Source: JBEKYD01 sp049509915 (GTDB lineage: Bacteria > Acidobacteriota > Terriglobia > Bryobacterales > Bryobacteraceae). Taken from it: a stretch of 34,405 bases of DNA. Every line of letters begins with the position of its first letter. Within the stretch, counting starts at the first letter, position 1. The DNA lies in contig JBEKZL010000048.1 in assembly GCA_049509915.1 (NCBI GenBank), positions 1 to 34,405 on the forward strand, written 5' to 3'. The notes under the pieces are model-generated. The model was not told the origin of the DNA and did no database searches. It saw only the letters and a list, made by a program, of their open reading frames with translations. Both the position numbers and the translations under genes were made by a program. Below are positions 1 through 8,927 of this stretch, piece after piece.

Positions 1-526
1 TTGAAAATGTAGAGTTGTAAAATCGCTCCGGTTTACTCAGAGTTCTGACGAACTTTTCTTACTGCATTCAACCAGATTTTCAAAGATCTGCGCGACGCCA
101 CGCCGACATCATCGAAATGCCGACCCACGCCGCAGGCCTCGAAACTTGCGTGGACGCGACCGCTCGTTAAAACCGTCGCGACAGCAAACTTGTATGAGAG
201 CTAAAAAAGAACCAACCAGGAAGGCCGTATTCCGCTCGACCGGTGGCCCGGCCGAGTTTTGTTACCATTCCTTACTGAGGACCCTTCAGAATTCATCGCA
301 CTCTCCGTACCGGGACAGATCCCAGCCGAAGTTTGCTTCAAGTCCTCGTTTCGGCGACTTCCCCAGAATATCATCGCGACCCCGCATGTGCAAGGGGTTT
401 TTATAAAAAAATCAAATAGACCGCTAAATGACTGATTTTTCTATACGATAAATACGGCCCGCCAGCCGAGTTCGACACCAGCCCATGGATCGATTTCCAT
501 ATTCGCTGGGCGTAGAATTACGGTAG
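1..526. other. Leader region without a recognisable gene
   Basis: I find no convincing gene in this 526-base stretch. An open frame of 86 codons at 146-406 on the plus strand has an arginine/serine-rich composition with no domain, and an open frame at 424-849 on the minus strand runs antisense to the next gene; both look like chance. The only structured element is a short GC stem followed by T residues near 380-404, listed separately. The region could hold the end of an upstream transcription unit or a small RNA, but I cannot name one. Confidence 0.5.
380..404 (+). terminator. Possible weak intrinsic terminator
   Basis: CCCC at 380-383 can pair with GGGG at 394-397 around a 10-base loop, and the stem is followed at once by TTTTTAT (398-404) and an A-run. 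The T-tract after a GC stem is the usual pattern, but the stem is only four pairs, so this is weak. It would terminate a plus-strand transcript coming from the window's left edge. Confidence 0.25.
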
Positions 527-1438
527 ATGCTCCGCAGCCTGCTGATCTTTCCGTTCTGTGTCATCGTTTTGGCCCAAACCGGCAGCCAGGCGCTACGCCG
601 CGCGGCGGAGGAGGCCGATGCCCTCGAGCGGAACATCACCCGCACCATCACGCAGGAGTCGCTGGAGCAGCGCGCGCAACTCCCACCGTCGCGCTTTAAG
701 CCGCGGATCGGCAAAGACGCCACCGTGGCGCCGAAGCCCCGCCTGCAGGTACGCAGAATCGTTTCCGAGTATAGCGTCGGCACCCTGCAGGAAACCGGCT
801 CGTCCGACTTACACGAATTCCGGCAGGTGATTTCGGTGGACGGTCGCACGATTCAGTCCGTCGAAAGCGCGCGGCATGCCCTCTCGCTCGGAATTCAGTC
901 CCGTGACGACCGCGCCCGCAAACGTATGCTTGAGGACTTCGCCAAGCATGGGCTGGTAGATGTCGCCACCGATTACGGCCTGATATTGCTCGAGTTCACT
1001 CCTCGCGGCATGGGTAACCTGGACATCGCACCCATCGCCGAGGCGCGGATCGGGGCCGATACCGTGCAGGTTTTCGCCTGGCAGCAAAAGACCAGTGCGG
1101 GCGGGGAGCTGGAATTTCATGGACGGCAGGTGGTGCGCCAAGCCCTAGAGGGCCGCCTTTGGGTCCGCAAGTCGGACGGCCTGCCGTTGCGCGTGGATGC
1201 CTGGGCACAGTACGTCGATGGCCAGCACCGCATCCGGGACGAAGCCACCGTCGACTACGTCGAGTCTTCGCACGGTTTTCTCACGCCCGTATCCGTGCTG
1301 CACCGTCACCTGGTGGACGCTCAGACCATCACCGAAAACCTGTATCATTATGAACCGTTTCGCATGTTCAGTTCCGACGCGGAAATCAAATTCACTGAGC
1401 TTCCCGACCAGCCGGCGCCCGCTCCGGTGAAGAAATGA
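527..1438 (+). CDS. Secreted protein of unknown function, possibly LolA-like fold
   Basis: The 303-residue product starts with a hydrophobic segment (MLRSLLIFPFCVIVLAQ) that fits an export signal, so it is probably periplasmic. I do not recognise a named family. The C-terminal third reads like antiparallel beta strands ending in short repeats of the type GRLWVRKSDGLPLRV, followed by a strand pattern about sequence-conserved use of 'pre-filled' secreted acidobacterial proteins; this loosely recalls LolA/LolB-like lipoprotein-carrier folds, which is a guess. There is no lipobox, no cysteine cluster and no catalytic motif. It stands alone on the plus strand, 206 bases upstream of recG. The ATG at 527 is chosen because it directly precedes the signal peptide; its ribosome site is weak. 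Confidence 0.65.
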   Translation: MLRSLLIFPFCVIVLAQTGSQALRRAAEEADALERNITRTITQESLEQRAQLPPSRFKPRIGKDATVAPKPRLQVRRIVSEYSVGTLQETGSSDLHEFRQVISVDGRTIQSVESARHALSLGIQSRDDRARKRMLEDFAKHGLVDVATDYGLILLEFTPRGMGNLDIAPIAEARIGADTVQVFAWQQKTSAGGELEFHGRQVVRQALEGRLWVRKSDGLPLRVDAWAQYVDGQHRIRDEATVDYVESSHGFLTPVSVLHRHLVDAQTITENLYHYEPFRMFSSDAEIKFTELPDQPAPAPVKK

Positions 1439-1644
1439 CCCGCTACATTACCTTAGCGGCTTCGGTTAGAGTTCAAGCTCCAGGTGTGGGGCACTCCGGC
1501 CAAAACTACCGGAAACCGATGCCTGAAGACCATGAGGGCTGAACGCGCTCGATTCCATCGGGCGGCTCGCCGAATTTGCCCATTTGGTGACAGGACGCTA
1601 CGCTAACGGATGGACGCAGACTACTCTTGGACCATTAGCCCCGC

Positions 1645-3706
1645 ATGGATCTTTCCACCCCGTTGACTTATGTGAAAGGCGTCGGGCCGGCCCGCGCGGC
1701 TATGCTGGAAGCCAAAGGCCTGACCGCGGTCGAAGACCTGCTGGGCTACGTGCCGTTTCGCTACGAAGACCGCAGCAACGTCAAGACCATCGCGCAGCTT
1801 GCGCCGGGCGAAATGGCGACGGTGATGGCGGAAGTAGTTTCGTCCATGGCCTCGGGATTCAAACGCCGTAAGCTGGGGCTGTTCGAAGCGCGTTTTTCCG
1901 ACGCTTCCCGCGCCATCCTGGTGGGCAAATGGTTCCACGGCGATTATCTGGCCAAGGTGATGACCGATGGGCTGCGGGTGGCATTGTTCGGCAAGGTTGA
2001 ATTCGACACGTACACCGGAGAGCTGCAGATGCTGCATCCGGAGTTCGAGGTCCTCTCCGACGACGGCGAAGGAGGGGAAGCCGGCGAATCCGCGCTCCAC
2101 GTGGGCCGCGTAGTGCCCATCTACGAAGCCACCGGCAAGCTCACCACGCGCGCCCTGCGCACCCTGATGCACCGGGTGCTGGCGGAACTGGAGCCGCTGG
2201 AAGATCCGCTGCCCCGCTTTCTGCTGGAGCGGCTCAAGCTGCTCGACCGTTGGACGGCCATCCGCCAGGCGCATTTCCCGCCGCCCGACAGCGACTTGCG
2301 CCTGCTCAACAACTTTCGCTCGTCGGCGCAGTTCCGCCTCATCTTCGAAGAGTTCTTCTGGCTGGAATGCGGCATCGCGCTGAAACGGGCCAAGGCGCGC
2401 ACGCTGCCGGGGATCGCCTTTGCGCTGGACGATCGGGTCCGCGAACAAATTAGGACCATGCTTCGCCAACGACATGAAGCAGCCCCGCCCGATGAACCGG
2501 CTGCTGCAGGGCGACGTCGGCAGCGGCAAGACCATCGTGGCGGCGGAAGCGGCCGTGATCGCCATCGAAAACGGCTACCAGGTGGCCGTGCTGGCGCCCA
2601 CCGAGATCCTGGCCGCGCAGCACGCCGTCTACTTCAAACAGATCCTCTCCAAGTTAGGCTACGTCACGCTGCTGCTGACCGGCTCCTCCAGCAGTCGCGA
2701 GAAGACGCAGCTTAAGAAGTTGCTGGCCGAGGGGCTGGCCCACGTGGCGCTGGGAACGCACGCTCTGCTCGAAAAAGACGTGGAGTTTCACAAGCTCGGC
2801 CTCGCCATCATCGACGAGCAGCATCGCTTCGGCGTGCTGCAGCGGCTGGGGATGGTACAAAAGGGCGTTCACCCGGACGTGCTGGTGATGACGGCCACGC
2901 CGATTCCGCGCACGCTTTCGATGACGTTATATGGCGATCTGGACGTCTCGGTAATCGACGAGCTGCCGCCCGGGCGCAAGCCGATCGTTACCAAACATGC
3001 CACTGCCGATGCCGTGGAACAGGTCTACAGTTTTCTGAAACGGCAGGTGGACGAGGGGCGCCAGGCGTACGTGGTCTATCCGGTGATCGAGGAATCCGAA
3101 ACCCAGGCCATGAAAGCGGCCGAGCAAATGTACGAACACCTTTCGCGGGTGGTCTTCCCGGATCTCGCCATCGGGCTCATGCACGGCCGTCTGAGCGGCG
3201 ACGAGAAGGAAGCCGCCATGCTGCGCTTCAAACAGGGGCAGACGCAAATCCTGGTTTCGACCACCGTGATCGAGGTCGGCGTTGACGTACCGAACGCTTC
3301 GGTGATGGTGGTGGAGCAGGCGGAGCGCTTCGGGCTGGCGCAACTGCATCAATTGCGCGGCAGGGTTGGACGCGGCGCGGTGCAAAGCTACTGCATCCTG
3401 GTCACCGAGAAAATGAACGACGCCGCGCGCCAGCGCATCCGCACTCTGGTGGATTCCACCGACGGCTTTTATATCGCGGAGATGGATTTGAAACTGCGTG
3501 GGCCGGGCGAATTCTTCGGTACCAAACAATCCGGCCTGCCGTCGCTGCGGGTGGCGAATATCCTGCGCGATACCGAAATCCTGGAAATCGCGCGGCGCGA
3601 AGCGGTGAGTTTCGTAGCCGGGCCGCCCAGCGACGACCTGCGCAGCACCGTGGCCTACATCCGCGATCACTGGCAGCGCCGCTACGGACTGGTGATGGTG
3701 GGCTGA
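1645..3706 (+). pseudogene. recG: recG, ATP-dependent DNA helicase, frameshifted with an internal deletion
   Basis: RecG reverses stalled replication forks and unwinds branched DNA. The N-terminal part in one frame (from ATG 1645) has the wedge/OB segment beginning VKGVGPARAAMLEAKGL and runs in register to Met-Leu at 2458-2463. The helicase part continues in another frame from about 2465 with Walker A GDVGSGKT, the DEQH box (IIDEQHRFGV), motif III MTATPIPRT and the motif VI/TRG region LRGRVGRG to the stop at 3704-3706. Family proteins have about 15 residues here (LPF-x2-TxAQ-x-RV-x2-EI, the Q-motif region) between the two parts; only one base remains, which implies a loss of about 44 bases. 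So the reading frame and the adenine-recognising Q motif are both gone. The rest is well conserved, so decay is recent or the break is an assembly error. Overlaps rsmD by one base. Confidence 0.85.
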
Positions 3707-4242
3707 TGCGGGTGATCGCGGGGGAGTTCCGTTCGCGCCGGCTGAAGAGCCTCCCCGGCAACGATACGCGGCCCACGCCCGACAAGCTGCGCGAAACCCT
3801 GTTCAACATTCTGGCCCCGCGCATCGAAGGCGCGGTGTTTCTGGACGCTTATGCCGGCACCGGCGCGGTGGGGATCGAAGCGTTGAGCCGCGGCGCCGTG
3901 CACGTCTATCTGCTGGAGTGCAGCCGCGCCGCGCTGGAAACGATCCGCCAGAACCTGGCCGCGCTCGGCCTGGATCGGCGCGCGACGGTAGTGGCCGGCC
4001 CGGTGCTCGTGACGCTCGCGCGCTGCCATGCCGATATCGTTTTCCTCGACCCCCCCTATAGCCAGGAGCGCGAGTACGCCGCCACGCTGGAACGGCTCGG
4101 AGAAACACCGCCGACCCTCGTCGTCGCGCAGCATTCGGTACGGTTCAAACTGGCGGAGAATTACGGAAGCCTAGGGCTTACGCGGGTGGTGAGGCAAGGC
4201 GACAATGCCCTGAGCTTTTATTGGGGGACAATGAAGACGTGA
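3706..4242 (+). CDS. rsmD: 16S rRNA (guanine966-N2)-methyltransferase RsmD
   Basis: The 178-residue protein is the usual length for RsmD, which methylates G966 of 16S rRNA in the 30S subunit using S-adenosylmethionine. Visible marks are the N-terminal MRVIAGEFRSRRL, the segment RPTPDKLRETLFNIL, the SAM-binding glycine motif DAYAGTGAVGIEALSRGA (about residues 46-63) and the catalytic FLDPPY motif (about residue 112). Its ATG shares one base with the recG stop codon, so it is translationally coupled to recG; a frameshifted recG could therefore reduce its expression. The end overlaps a possible GTG start (4239) of the antitoxin remnant. Confidence 0.93.
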   Translation: MRVIAGEFRSRRLKSLPGNDTRPTPDKLRETLFNILAPRIEGAVFLDAYAGTGAVGIEALSRGAVHVYLLECSRAALETIRQNLAALGLDRRATVVAGPVLVTLARCHADIVFLDPPYSQEREYAATLERLGETPPTLVVAQHSVRFKLAENYGSLGLTRVVRQGDNALSFYWGTMKT

Positions 4243-4445
4243 CGCAGGCCATCACAAGAGATCCGGAGACGATGCACGGCGTACCAGTGTTTCAAGGGAC
4301 TCGAGTACCCGTTCAGACGGTGTTCGAGTACCTTGAGGGCTAGGACACGCTGGAAGACTTTCTGGGAGGATTCCCAACCGTTTCCCGCGCCTTGGTCGTC
4401 GAAGCGCTCAAAGAAGCCAAGCAACTTTTGCTGGCAAGAGCCTAA
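4239..4445 (+). pseudogene. DUF433 antitoxin remnant with an in-frame TAG
   Basis: Reading from GTG 4239 (overlapping the rsmD stop) or ATG 4272 gives a DUF433 antitoxin: HGVPVFQGTRVPVQTVFEYL, then LEDFLGGFPTVSRALVVEAL and a lysine/alanine-rich C-terminal helix, ending at TAA 4443-4445. The match is colinear to the family over its whole length, except that codon 4341-4343 is TAG in the turn between the two helices. DUF433 proteins are small DNA-binding antitoxins that precede PIN-like DUF5615 toxins, and the next gene is just that (TAATG overlap at 4443-4447). The stop would give a 34-residue peptide from the GTG. Either a nonsense mutation or a sequencing error. Confidence 0.8.
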
Positions 4446-4615
4446 TGAGGCTTTTGATCGACGAATGCGTCGACGAACGCGTGCGGCTCCTGTTCGCCGG
4501 GCACGACTGTCAAACGGCCCGCCTCCTGGCAGCCGCGGAAAATGCGGGCTTTGATGTTCTCATTACTGTCGACCAGAATATTCCGGATCAACAGAACCTG
4601 TCCGGACGAACTGGC
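4445..4615 (+). pseudogene. DUF5615 PIN-like toxin remnant, internally deleted and C-terminally replaced
   Basis: The ATG at 4445 opens MRLLIDECVDERVRLLFAGH, the characteristic start of DUF5615 PIN-like toxins with the first acidic residues (D6, E7) of the metal site. After HDCQTA the text jumps straight to RLLAAAENAGFDVLITVDQN, skipping the stretch of about ten residues (WxGLKNG-like) present in the family. The family signature DQNIPxQQNL follows, and then at about 4612 similarity stops and unrelated text continues to 5020, replacing the C-terminal strand/helix that normally follows NLxGR. The open frame survives to 5020 by chance. Together with the interrupted antitoxin this is a dead toxin-antitoxin locus. 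Confidence 0.75.
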
Positions 4616-5197
4616 TACGTCGAGTGGGATTACATTGGCTTTGGCAGATTTCACCACATTCTTGATGCCGTTGTCCTCGCCATCTTTTGTCTTGTTCCAT
4701 TTTCGCGCCTGGGCGCACTTGTCTACCTTGTCTTGCGCTCCTGGAGCGGCGCGGCGATCACGGCCTTGCTCATCGCGGGATCCCTCCGATTGTCCCAATT
4801 CTGGCATCTTCGATCGAAGTGGCCGCTTCGATTTACAGGACCAGGGTTAGAACCGCGACACGCATATAGGGCGCCCTGTCGCCGGGGAGCCGATTCCGGG
4901 CCGCCATCGATAGTGATGGCGCACGCCGACTGCCCCCGTCCACAGAGCCATGGCGATCAAGTGGTTCCAATCTCAGGGACTCGTTTCGCTTGTCGCCAAA
5001 TATGGCTGCTTACACCTTAAATGAAACCGCCGTATACGCCAAGTACGTACGGTGGTGTGGGAGGACGGGGCTGCGAGGCTGCCGCGGGCTGAGGGCTTGG
5101 CCGGGCCGGAACGGGCGGTAGTTATCCTTCACCGCGCGAAGTCCCGTCGCGAGATCAGGAGATCGGACTCTCGGCGCGGCCGCGCTGTGACTGGCTA
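4616..5197. other. Degraded stretch between toxin remnant and glycosyltransferase
   Basis: No complete gene is visible. The plus frame that continues the toxin remnant has a hydrophobic patch at about 4650-4790 (ILDAVVLAIFCLVPFSRLGA) that resembles a membrane helix, but nothing around it is recognisable. Minus-strand and other plus-strand open frames here contradict each other and have no family features. From 4950 the sequence resembles the 3' end of a group II intron, which is listed separately. After about 5085 I see nothing. Confidence 0.4.
4950..5082 (+). mobile_element. Probable 3' remnant of a group II intron (maturase tail plus domain V/VI)
   Basis: A frame at 4950-5024 ends AIKWFQSQGLVSLVAKYG...TGA, which resembles the C-terminal tail of a group II intron reverse transcriptase/maturase. 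Its TGA is followed at once by a domain V-like hairpin: ACCGCCGTA (5026-5034) pairs with TACGGTGGT (5048-5056) over nine positions with one G-U, a two-base CG bulge sits on the 3' side, and a short upper stem TAC/GTA closes the loop. The next bases GTGTGGGAGGACGGGG (5056-5072 region) match the domain VI start of many bacterial introns as I remember them. The upper stem is shorter than usual and domain VI is not completed, so the element is truncated and presumably inactive. No 5' half is visible. Confidence 0.55.
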
Positions 5198-6832
5198 CTA
5201 TGGCACCGCTTCGGAGTTAGAGTAGGGAACCAGCGACGGCGGGCGATCGTCGGCACTTAGCAGCCAGACCTGGCGGTAGGGATAGTAGGTCAGTAGTTGG
5301 GCGTTATCTTGCCTTCCGAGGTCGCGGGCGAAGACGATGCGCGCGTGGTCGATATCGGCCTCGTTGTAGACCCACTCGTCTTGAAAAATATGATGCGGCG
5401 AGTAGTGAACGAATACCAGCAGCTTGCCGGGGATCTGGTCGAGTTGCCGGCTGACAGAGCTGCGGCGGTCCGGATCGTCGTGCGGAATCGAGTCCCAGGT
5501 TTCGTACTGGCGCAAGGGCGAGCCGTCGAAAAAGGCGTGCACGGCGTACCAGAAGAAAAACTGGCCGATGGAAAGAAACACGATCCAACGCGCCAGATAA
5601 GTCCAGCGCCGGGCTATGGTTTCAAGGCCAACCACGCTCGCCAGTACAAACAGACACACCACAGGAGCCAGATAGTGCAACTGGAACGCGGGGAAGAAAT
5701 TAACGCCCAGGGCAAACAGTGCCAGCGTACCCGCGACCCACAGAAAGCGGCGTTCTTTGAGACGTGCCAGAAACGCGGCCAACGCCACATAGAGAGGCGG
5801 CAGGAAGAAAGAGCGGTAGTAGCGGACGCGGAATTCCAGCCGTTCCAGGTACGTCGCTGCCGTTTCCGGGCGCTCGCCGCGGAAGCCCCGCTGCATGCGG
5901 TAGTCCAGCGCCTGTTCCGGCGTCAGCGCGCGGTGAGGGGTGACATGGGGCTGCCAGGTAAACGCGGCCGGCACGCCGTATTGATACTGGCTGAGCATCT
6001 CGGGCATATTGGCCCAGCTTCCGGTCACGGCTTTGTTCTGAAATAGCAGCAGCGCTGCGGCGGCCAGTAGAATCATTGCCAGTTCCGGCGCCGCCTTCCA
6101 CAAGGCGCGCCGCCGCACCGCCGGAGCCAGGTACACCGCCGCGCTCAGAAACAGAAAAATGGACTCATACGGCCGGGTGATGAGACAGAGCGCTAGCCCC
6201 AGCCCCATCACTACCATGTCCCGTGGCCGTGCCCCCGCGCACAGGCGCGGCAAAGCGCCGAAAACCGCCGCGCCAGCCGCCGCTGTGGACATCCCGCCCC
6301 AGTAATCGTTCATCCATTGGTTGAGCGGGCCGAATTCCACCACGGTCAACAGGCCGCCCACCATCGCCCAACCGGGTGTAGTCCAGCCGCGCAGCATCCA
6401 ATAGCAAATGCCCGAAAACGCCGCCGCGGCCAACAGAACTCCGGCCCAGGGATGGCCGAAAATCGTCCATCCGATCGCCAATACAAGACCCTGGCCCGGC
6501 GGATAAATGGAGGCATAGGTGGGTTCCTGCAGCACAAAAAACGTCTCGAAGAATTCGGGTAGCGCGTGAGCCGGATTGGCCAGCCGCAGGTGACGCAGCG
6601 TGTCGGCTTCAAGCAAGTGGCTGAACTCGTCGTAAACGATGGGGTGCGGCGCCGGATGGTTAGCCAGCAGCAGCAGACGCAGCGCTACTGGCAGCACGGC
6701 CATGAGCGTGCACGCCAGGCGTGGCGATGCGGCCAGGCGCTGGCCCCAGCCCCTCACCCAGGGCTTCCACAACAGAATCGGCGCCAGCAAAAAAGCTGCC
6801 AACAGCAGCTCGATCCGGTCGGCGGCATTCAA
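5198..6832 (-). CDS. Multi-pass membrane glycosyltransferase, PMT/ArnT (GT39-like) type
   Basis: A 544-residue integral membrane protein with about ten to twelve hydrophobic helices and a soluble C-terminal part of about 110 residues. The first periplasmic loop carries IVYDEFSHLLEADTL (about residues 66-80); an acidic pair just after the first helix followed by a histidine is the hallmark of polyprenyl-phosphate-dependent glycosyltransferases such as PMT and ArnT. This predicts transfer of a sugar from a lipid carrier to an envelope acceptor in the periplasm; the acceptor is unknown. The start is a TTG at 6830-6832 with GGAG six bases before it, 16 bases after the end of the upstream lipocalin gene, so the two are probably one transcript. 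An ATG start in this frame is not available nearby. Confidence 0.75.
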   Translation of the reverse strand: MNAADRIELLLAAFLLAPILLWKPWVRGWGQRLAASPRLACTLMAVLPVALRLLLLANHPAPHPIVYDEFSHLLEADTLRHLRLANPAHALPEFFETFFVLQEPTYASIYPPGQGLVLAIGWTIFGHPWAGVLLAAAAFSGICYWMLRGWTTPGWAMVGGLLTVVEFGPLNQWMNDYWGGMSTAAAGAAVFGALPRLCAGARPRDMVVMGLGLALCLITRPYESIFLFLSAAVYLAPAVRRRALWKAAPELAMILLAAAALLLFQNKAVTGSWANMPEMLSQYQYGVPAAFTWQPHVTPHRALTPEQALDYRMQRGFRGERPETAATYLERLEFRVRYYRSFFLPPLYVALAAFLARLKERRFLWVAGTLALFALGVNFFPAFQLHYLAPVVCLFVLASVVGLETIARRWTYLARWIVFLSIGQFFFWYAVHAFFDGSPLRQYETWDSIPHDDPDRRSSVSRQLDQIPGKLLVFVHYSPHHIFQDEWVYNEADIDHARIVFARDLGRQDNAQLLTYYPYRQVWLLSADDRPPSLVPYSNSEAVP

Positions 6833-6848
6833 AGCTCTGCTCCGGCCA

Positions 6849-7916
6849 TTAGAGTTTCACCTTGCCCGCGTAGCCCGTCATTTCCAGATACCCGACCCCC
6901 GTCATACTCCCCGAGTAGGCGACGGCGCCTTCCCAGTAACTGACGGCGTCCTCGGCGGACAGTTCCTGTTGCGGGATGGCGGCGGCGCATTTCAGATCCA
7001 GCTTAAGCCGGGGAATGTGGATGCGCCATTCGATAGGATAGCGGGCGTGAGTGGCGGGGCTAGTCCAGAAGGCGAGGGGCGCCAGGCTGAAATCGGCCGA
7101 CGCCAGGTGCGTCGCGTGTCCGTCGTGGGCGATGTAAGTGCCCGCGGAGAAACGGTCGATCGAGCCATCGTCACGGCGGATTTCGAACAGCATGAGCTCG
7201 GTCCGATTGTCGAGCTGAACGCTGAACCAATCCCAGCCTCGCTGGTTATCGGCGAGCTGCCCGGTGAACCATTCGTGGTCCATCCACGCGATGCCATGGA
7301 CGGGACGGCCGTTCAGCTCGCCATGCACTTCGAGCCGTGGGAACGAAACATAGTATGAGGCCCGGCCGGGGCCTTCGGCTTTCTGGCTGACTCCGTTTTC
7401 GCCGTGGATCACCGCCGGTTTGGCCGGCGCCAGATCCAGCGTGAAGCGAATTCCATCGGCCACCGCGCGCAGTGTCTGGCGGTCCGTTGCCTTGTCCCAT
7501 GCCACTTGCCAGTTACCGTTCCAGATGCGGCCTTCGTCCAAGCTCGCCCCGGCCAGGCCCGGGCCGGCGCGGTTCAAACGGCGAGCGCTCTGAAACGCGC
7601 CGCCGTCGATATCGGTCATGGCCAGATGCGCCAGGTACAGATCGTCGATACGCCACGCGGACGGATCCAAATCGCGATCGGACGACGCGGGCCGTCGCTC
7701 GCCCTGCCGGAAGAAAACTAGCTCAAAACCGTAGCGGTGACCATTTTGGGCTTGCAGGTTGCCGGTGTAATACCACCATTCGGTGCGGAATTCCGGGTGA
7801 TTGAAATGATCGCGGGGAAACTCGTAGCGATAGCCGGGCAAGGCCTGACGAAAATCAACTGCGGCGCCCCCAAACAGCGCACCGCCCGCCAGACATACAA
7901 TCGACAATCGAACCAT
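6849..7916 (-). CDS. AttH-like lipocalin-family secreted protein (CrtC/hydroxyneurosporene-synthase superfamily)
   Basis: The 355-residue product has a signal peptide (MVRLSIVCLAGGALFGGAAV) and then HPEFRTEWWYYTGNL (about residues 38-52), the signature of the AttH/CrtC-like lipocalin superfamily, with further family blocks GYRYEFPRDHFNHP, YELVFFRQ-type strand and GIAWMDHEWFTGQL in the second barrel. Members bind or hydrate hydrophobic molecules; many are called 'predicted secreted hydrolase' without proof. In many bacteria this gene follows a LolCDE/MacB-like ABC permease, which is not seen here. ATG 7916 is preferred over TTG 7919. Sits in a minus-strand run with the glycosyltransferase downstream and the VWFA gene upstream (66-base gap). 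Confidence 0.8.
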   Translation of the reverse strand: MVRLSIVCLAGGALFGGAAVDFRQALPGYRYEFPRDHFNHPEFRTEWWYYTGNLQAQNGHRYGFELVFFRQGERRPASSDRDLDPSAWRIDDLYLAHLAMTDIDGGAFQSARRLNRAGPGLAGASLDEGRIWNGNWQVAWDKATDRQTLRAVADGIRFTLDLAPAKPAVIHGENGVSQKAEGPGRASYYVSFPRLEVHGELNGRPVHGIAWMDHEWFTGQLADNQRGWDWFSVQLDNRTELMLFEIRRDDGSIDRFSAGTYIAHDGHATHLASADFSLAPLAFWTSPATHARYPIEWRIHIPRLKLDLKCAAAIPQQELSAEDAVSYWEGAVAYSGSMTGVGYLEMTGYAGKVKL

Positions 7917-7982
7917 CAACTCATTGTAAGAGCACCATTTGGCCTGTGGTCCATCCCCCCTCCCGTGCCGTGGCTTTCACGC

Positions 7983-8927
7983 TCAGTCGAGACGATACCC
8001 CTCCCGAGCGTACGCCCTCGTCCCGGGGCCGGCGACTTTCACCGTAATCCGGTGCCATCGCCCACCGCGGTCGTCGCCCCGCGGCGCATATCCGATGACG
8101 TATTGATTCCGTAATGCCTGGCCGATCTTGGCCGCCGCGTCTGCGACTTCCTTCCCGCCGCGAACGGCAAAGCTAATCCCGCCCGTCTTGGCAGCCAGTT
8201 CGTCGAGAAACAAAAGTCCCCGCTTTTCTTCCATCACCTGCATTGGCTTGGCGTACGCCGGCGCATTGCCGACGGCGATGGTGTAGATCTGTGCGTCGGA
8301 TTCCATCGCCCTCTCTAACAGTTCTCCCCGGGAGTAACGGCTGTGATTATCCATCCCGTCGGAAATGATTAGTAATGCCTTCCGGGCGTGAATACCGGAG
8401 CGCAACTCTTTCAAACTTCCGTAAATCGTATCGATCAGAGCCGTGTCTCCGCCGGCGCTCTCGAATGCGACCCGGCTTAGAACAGCGTCGAAATCGTTGG
8501 TGAATTCGGAGTACTCCCGCGGGTGCGTCGACACCGTGTTGAGGAACGCTTCGTCGGCGGGATTGACGTCTTTCATGAGTGTCCGGAGAGCCTCTTTAGC
8601 AACGCCGAGGGTCGCTCTCATGCTGCCGCTCAGGTCCAGAACGGTTCCTATCGAGACAGGCGCGTCCTCCTCGCTGAACGAACGGATCTGTTGCCTCACT
8701 CCGTCCTCGGTCAGCGTGAACGCGTCTCTTGCCAACCCGTTGACAACGGCCCCCCGGCGGTCCATTACCGCGACCGGAACAAGGACCAGTGTGGCGTCGG
8801 CGCGGAAGGATGGCCCTTCCGCCATGGAGAGCTTCTGCGCATCAGCGAACCAGGCCGCCGCACCCAACAGGATCGTCACGGCGAAAACGGCGCTCGCCGG
8901 ACCTGACATCGTGTTATGCGACTGCAT
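7983..8927 (-). CDS. Secreted VWFA-domain protein, acidobacterial type
   Basis: A 314-residue exported protein: hydrophobic N-terminus (about residues 10-30) ending ADAQ, a strand-rich segment with VLVPVAVMDRRGAVVNGLARD (about 47-68) typical of the 'VWFA-related Acidobacterial domain' family, and a von Willebrand factor A domain with the MIDAS motif DLSGS (D98, S100, S102), a later threonine (GDTALIDTIYG) and the ISDGMDN acidic loop. The MIDAS set is complete, so metal-dependent ligand binding is plausible. The family is expanded in Acidobacteriota; roles are unproven, usually adhesion or envelope assembly. It overlaps the upstream HTH gene by 14 bases, which suggests coupled translation. Confidence 0.88.
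   Translation of the reverse strand: MQSHNTMSGPASAVFAVTILLGAAAWFADAQKLSMAEGPSFRADATLVLVPVAVMDRRGAVVNGLARDAFTLTEDGVRQQIRSFSEEDAPVSIGTVLDLSGSMRATLGVAKEALRTLMKDVNPADEAFLNTVSTHPREYSEFTNDFDAVLSRVAFESAGGDTALIDTIYGSLKELRSGIHARKALLIISDGMDNHSRYSRGELLERAMESDAQIYTIAVGNAPAYAKPMQVMEEKRGLLFLDELAAKTGGISFAVRGGKEVADAAAKIGQALRNQYVIGYAPRGDDRGGRWHRITVKVAGPGTRAYAREGYRLD

Noticed and set aside
1621..2565. 314-codon minus-strand frame over recG
   Set aside because: Antisense shadow of the well-conserved recG N-terminal half.
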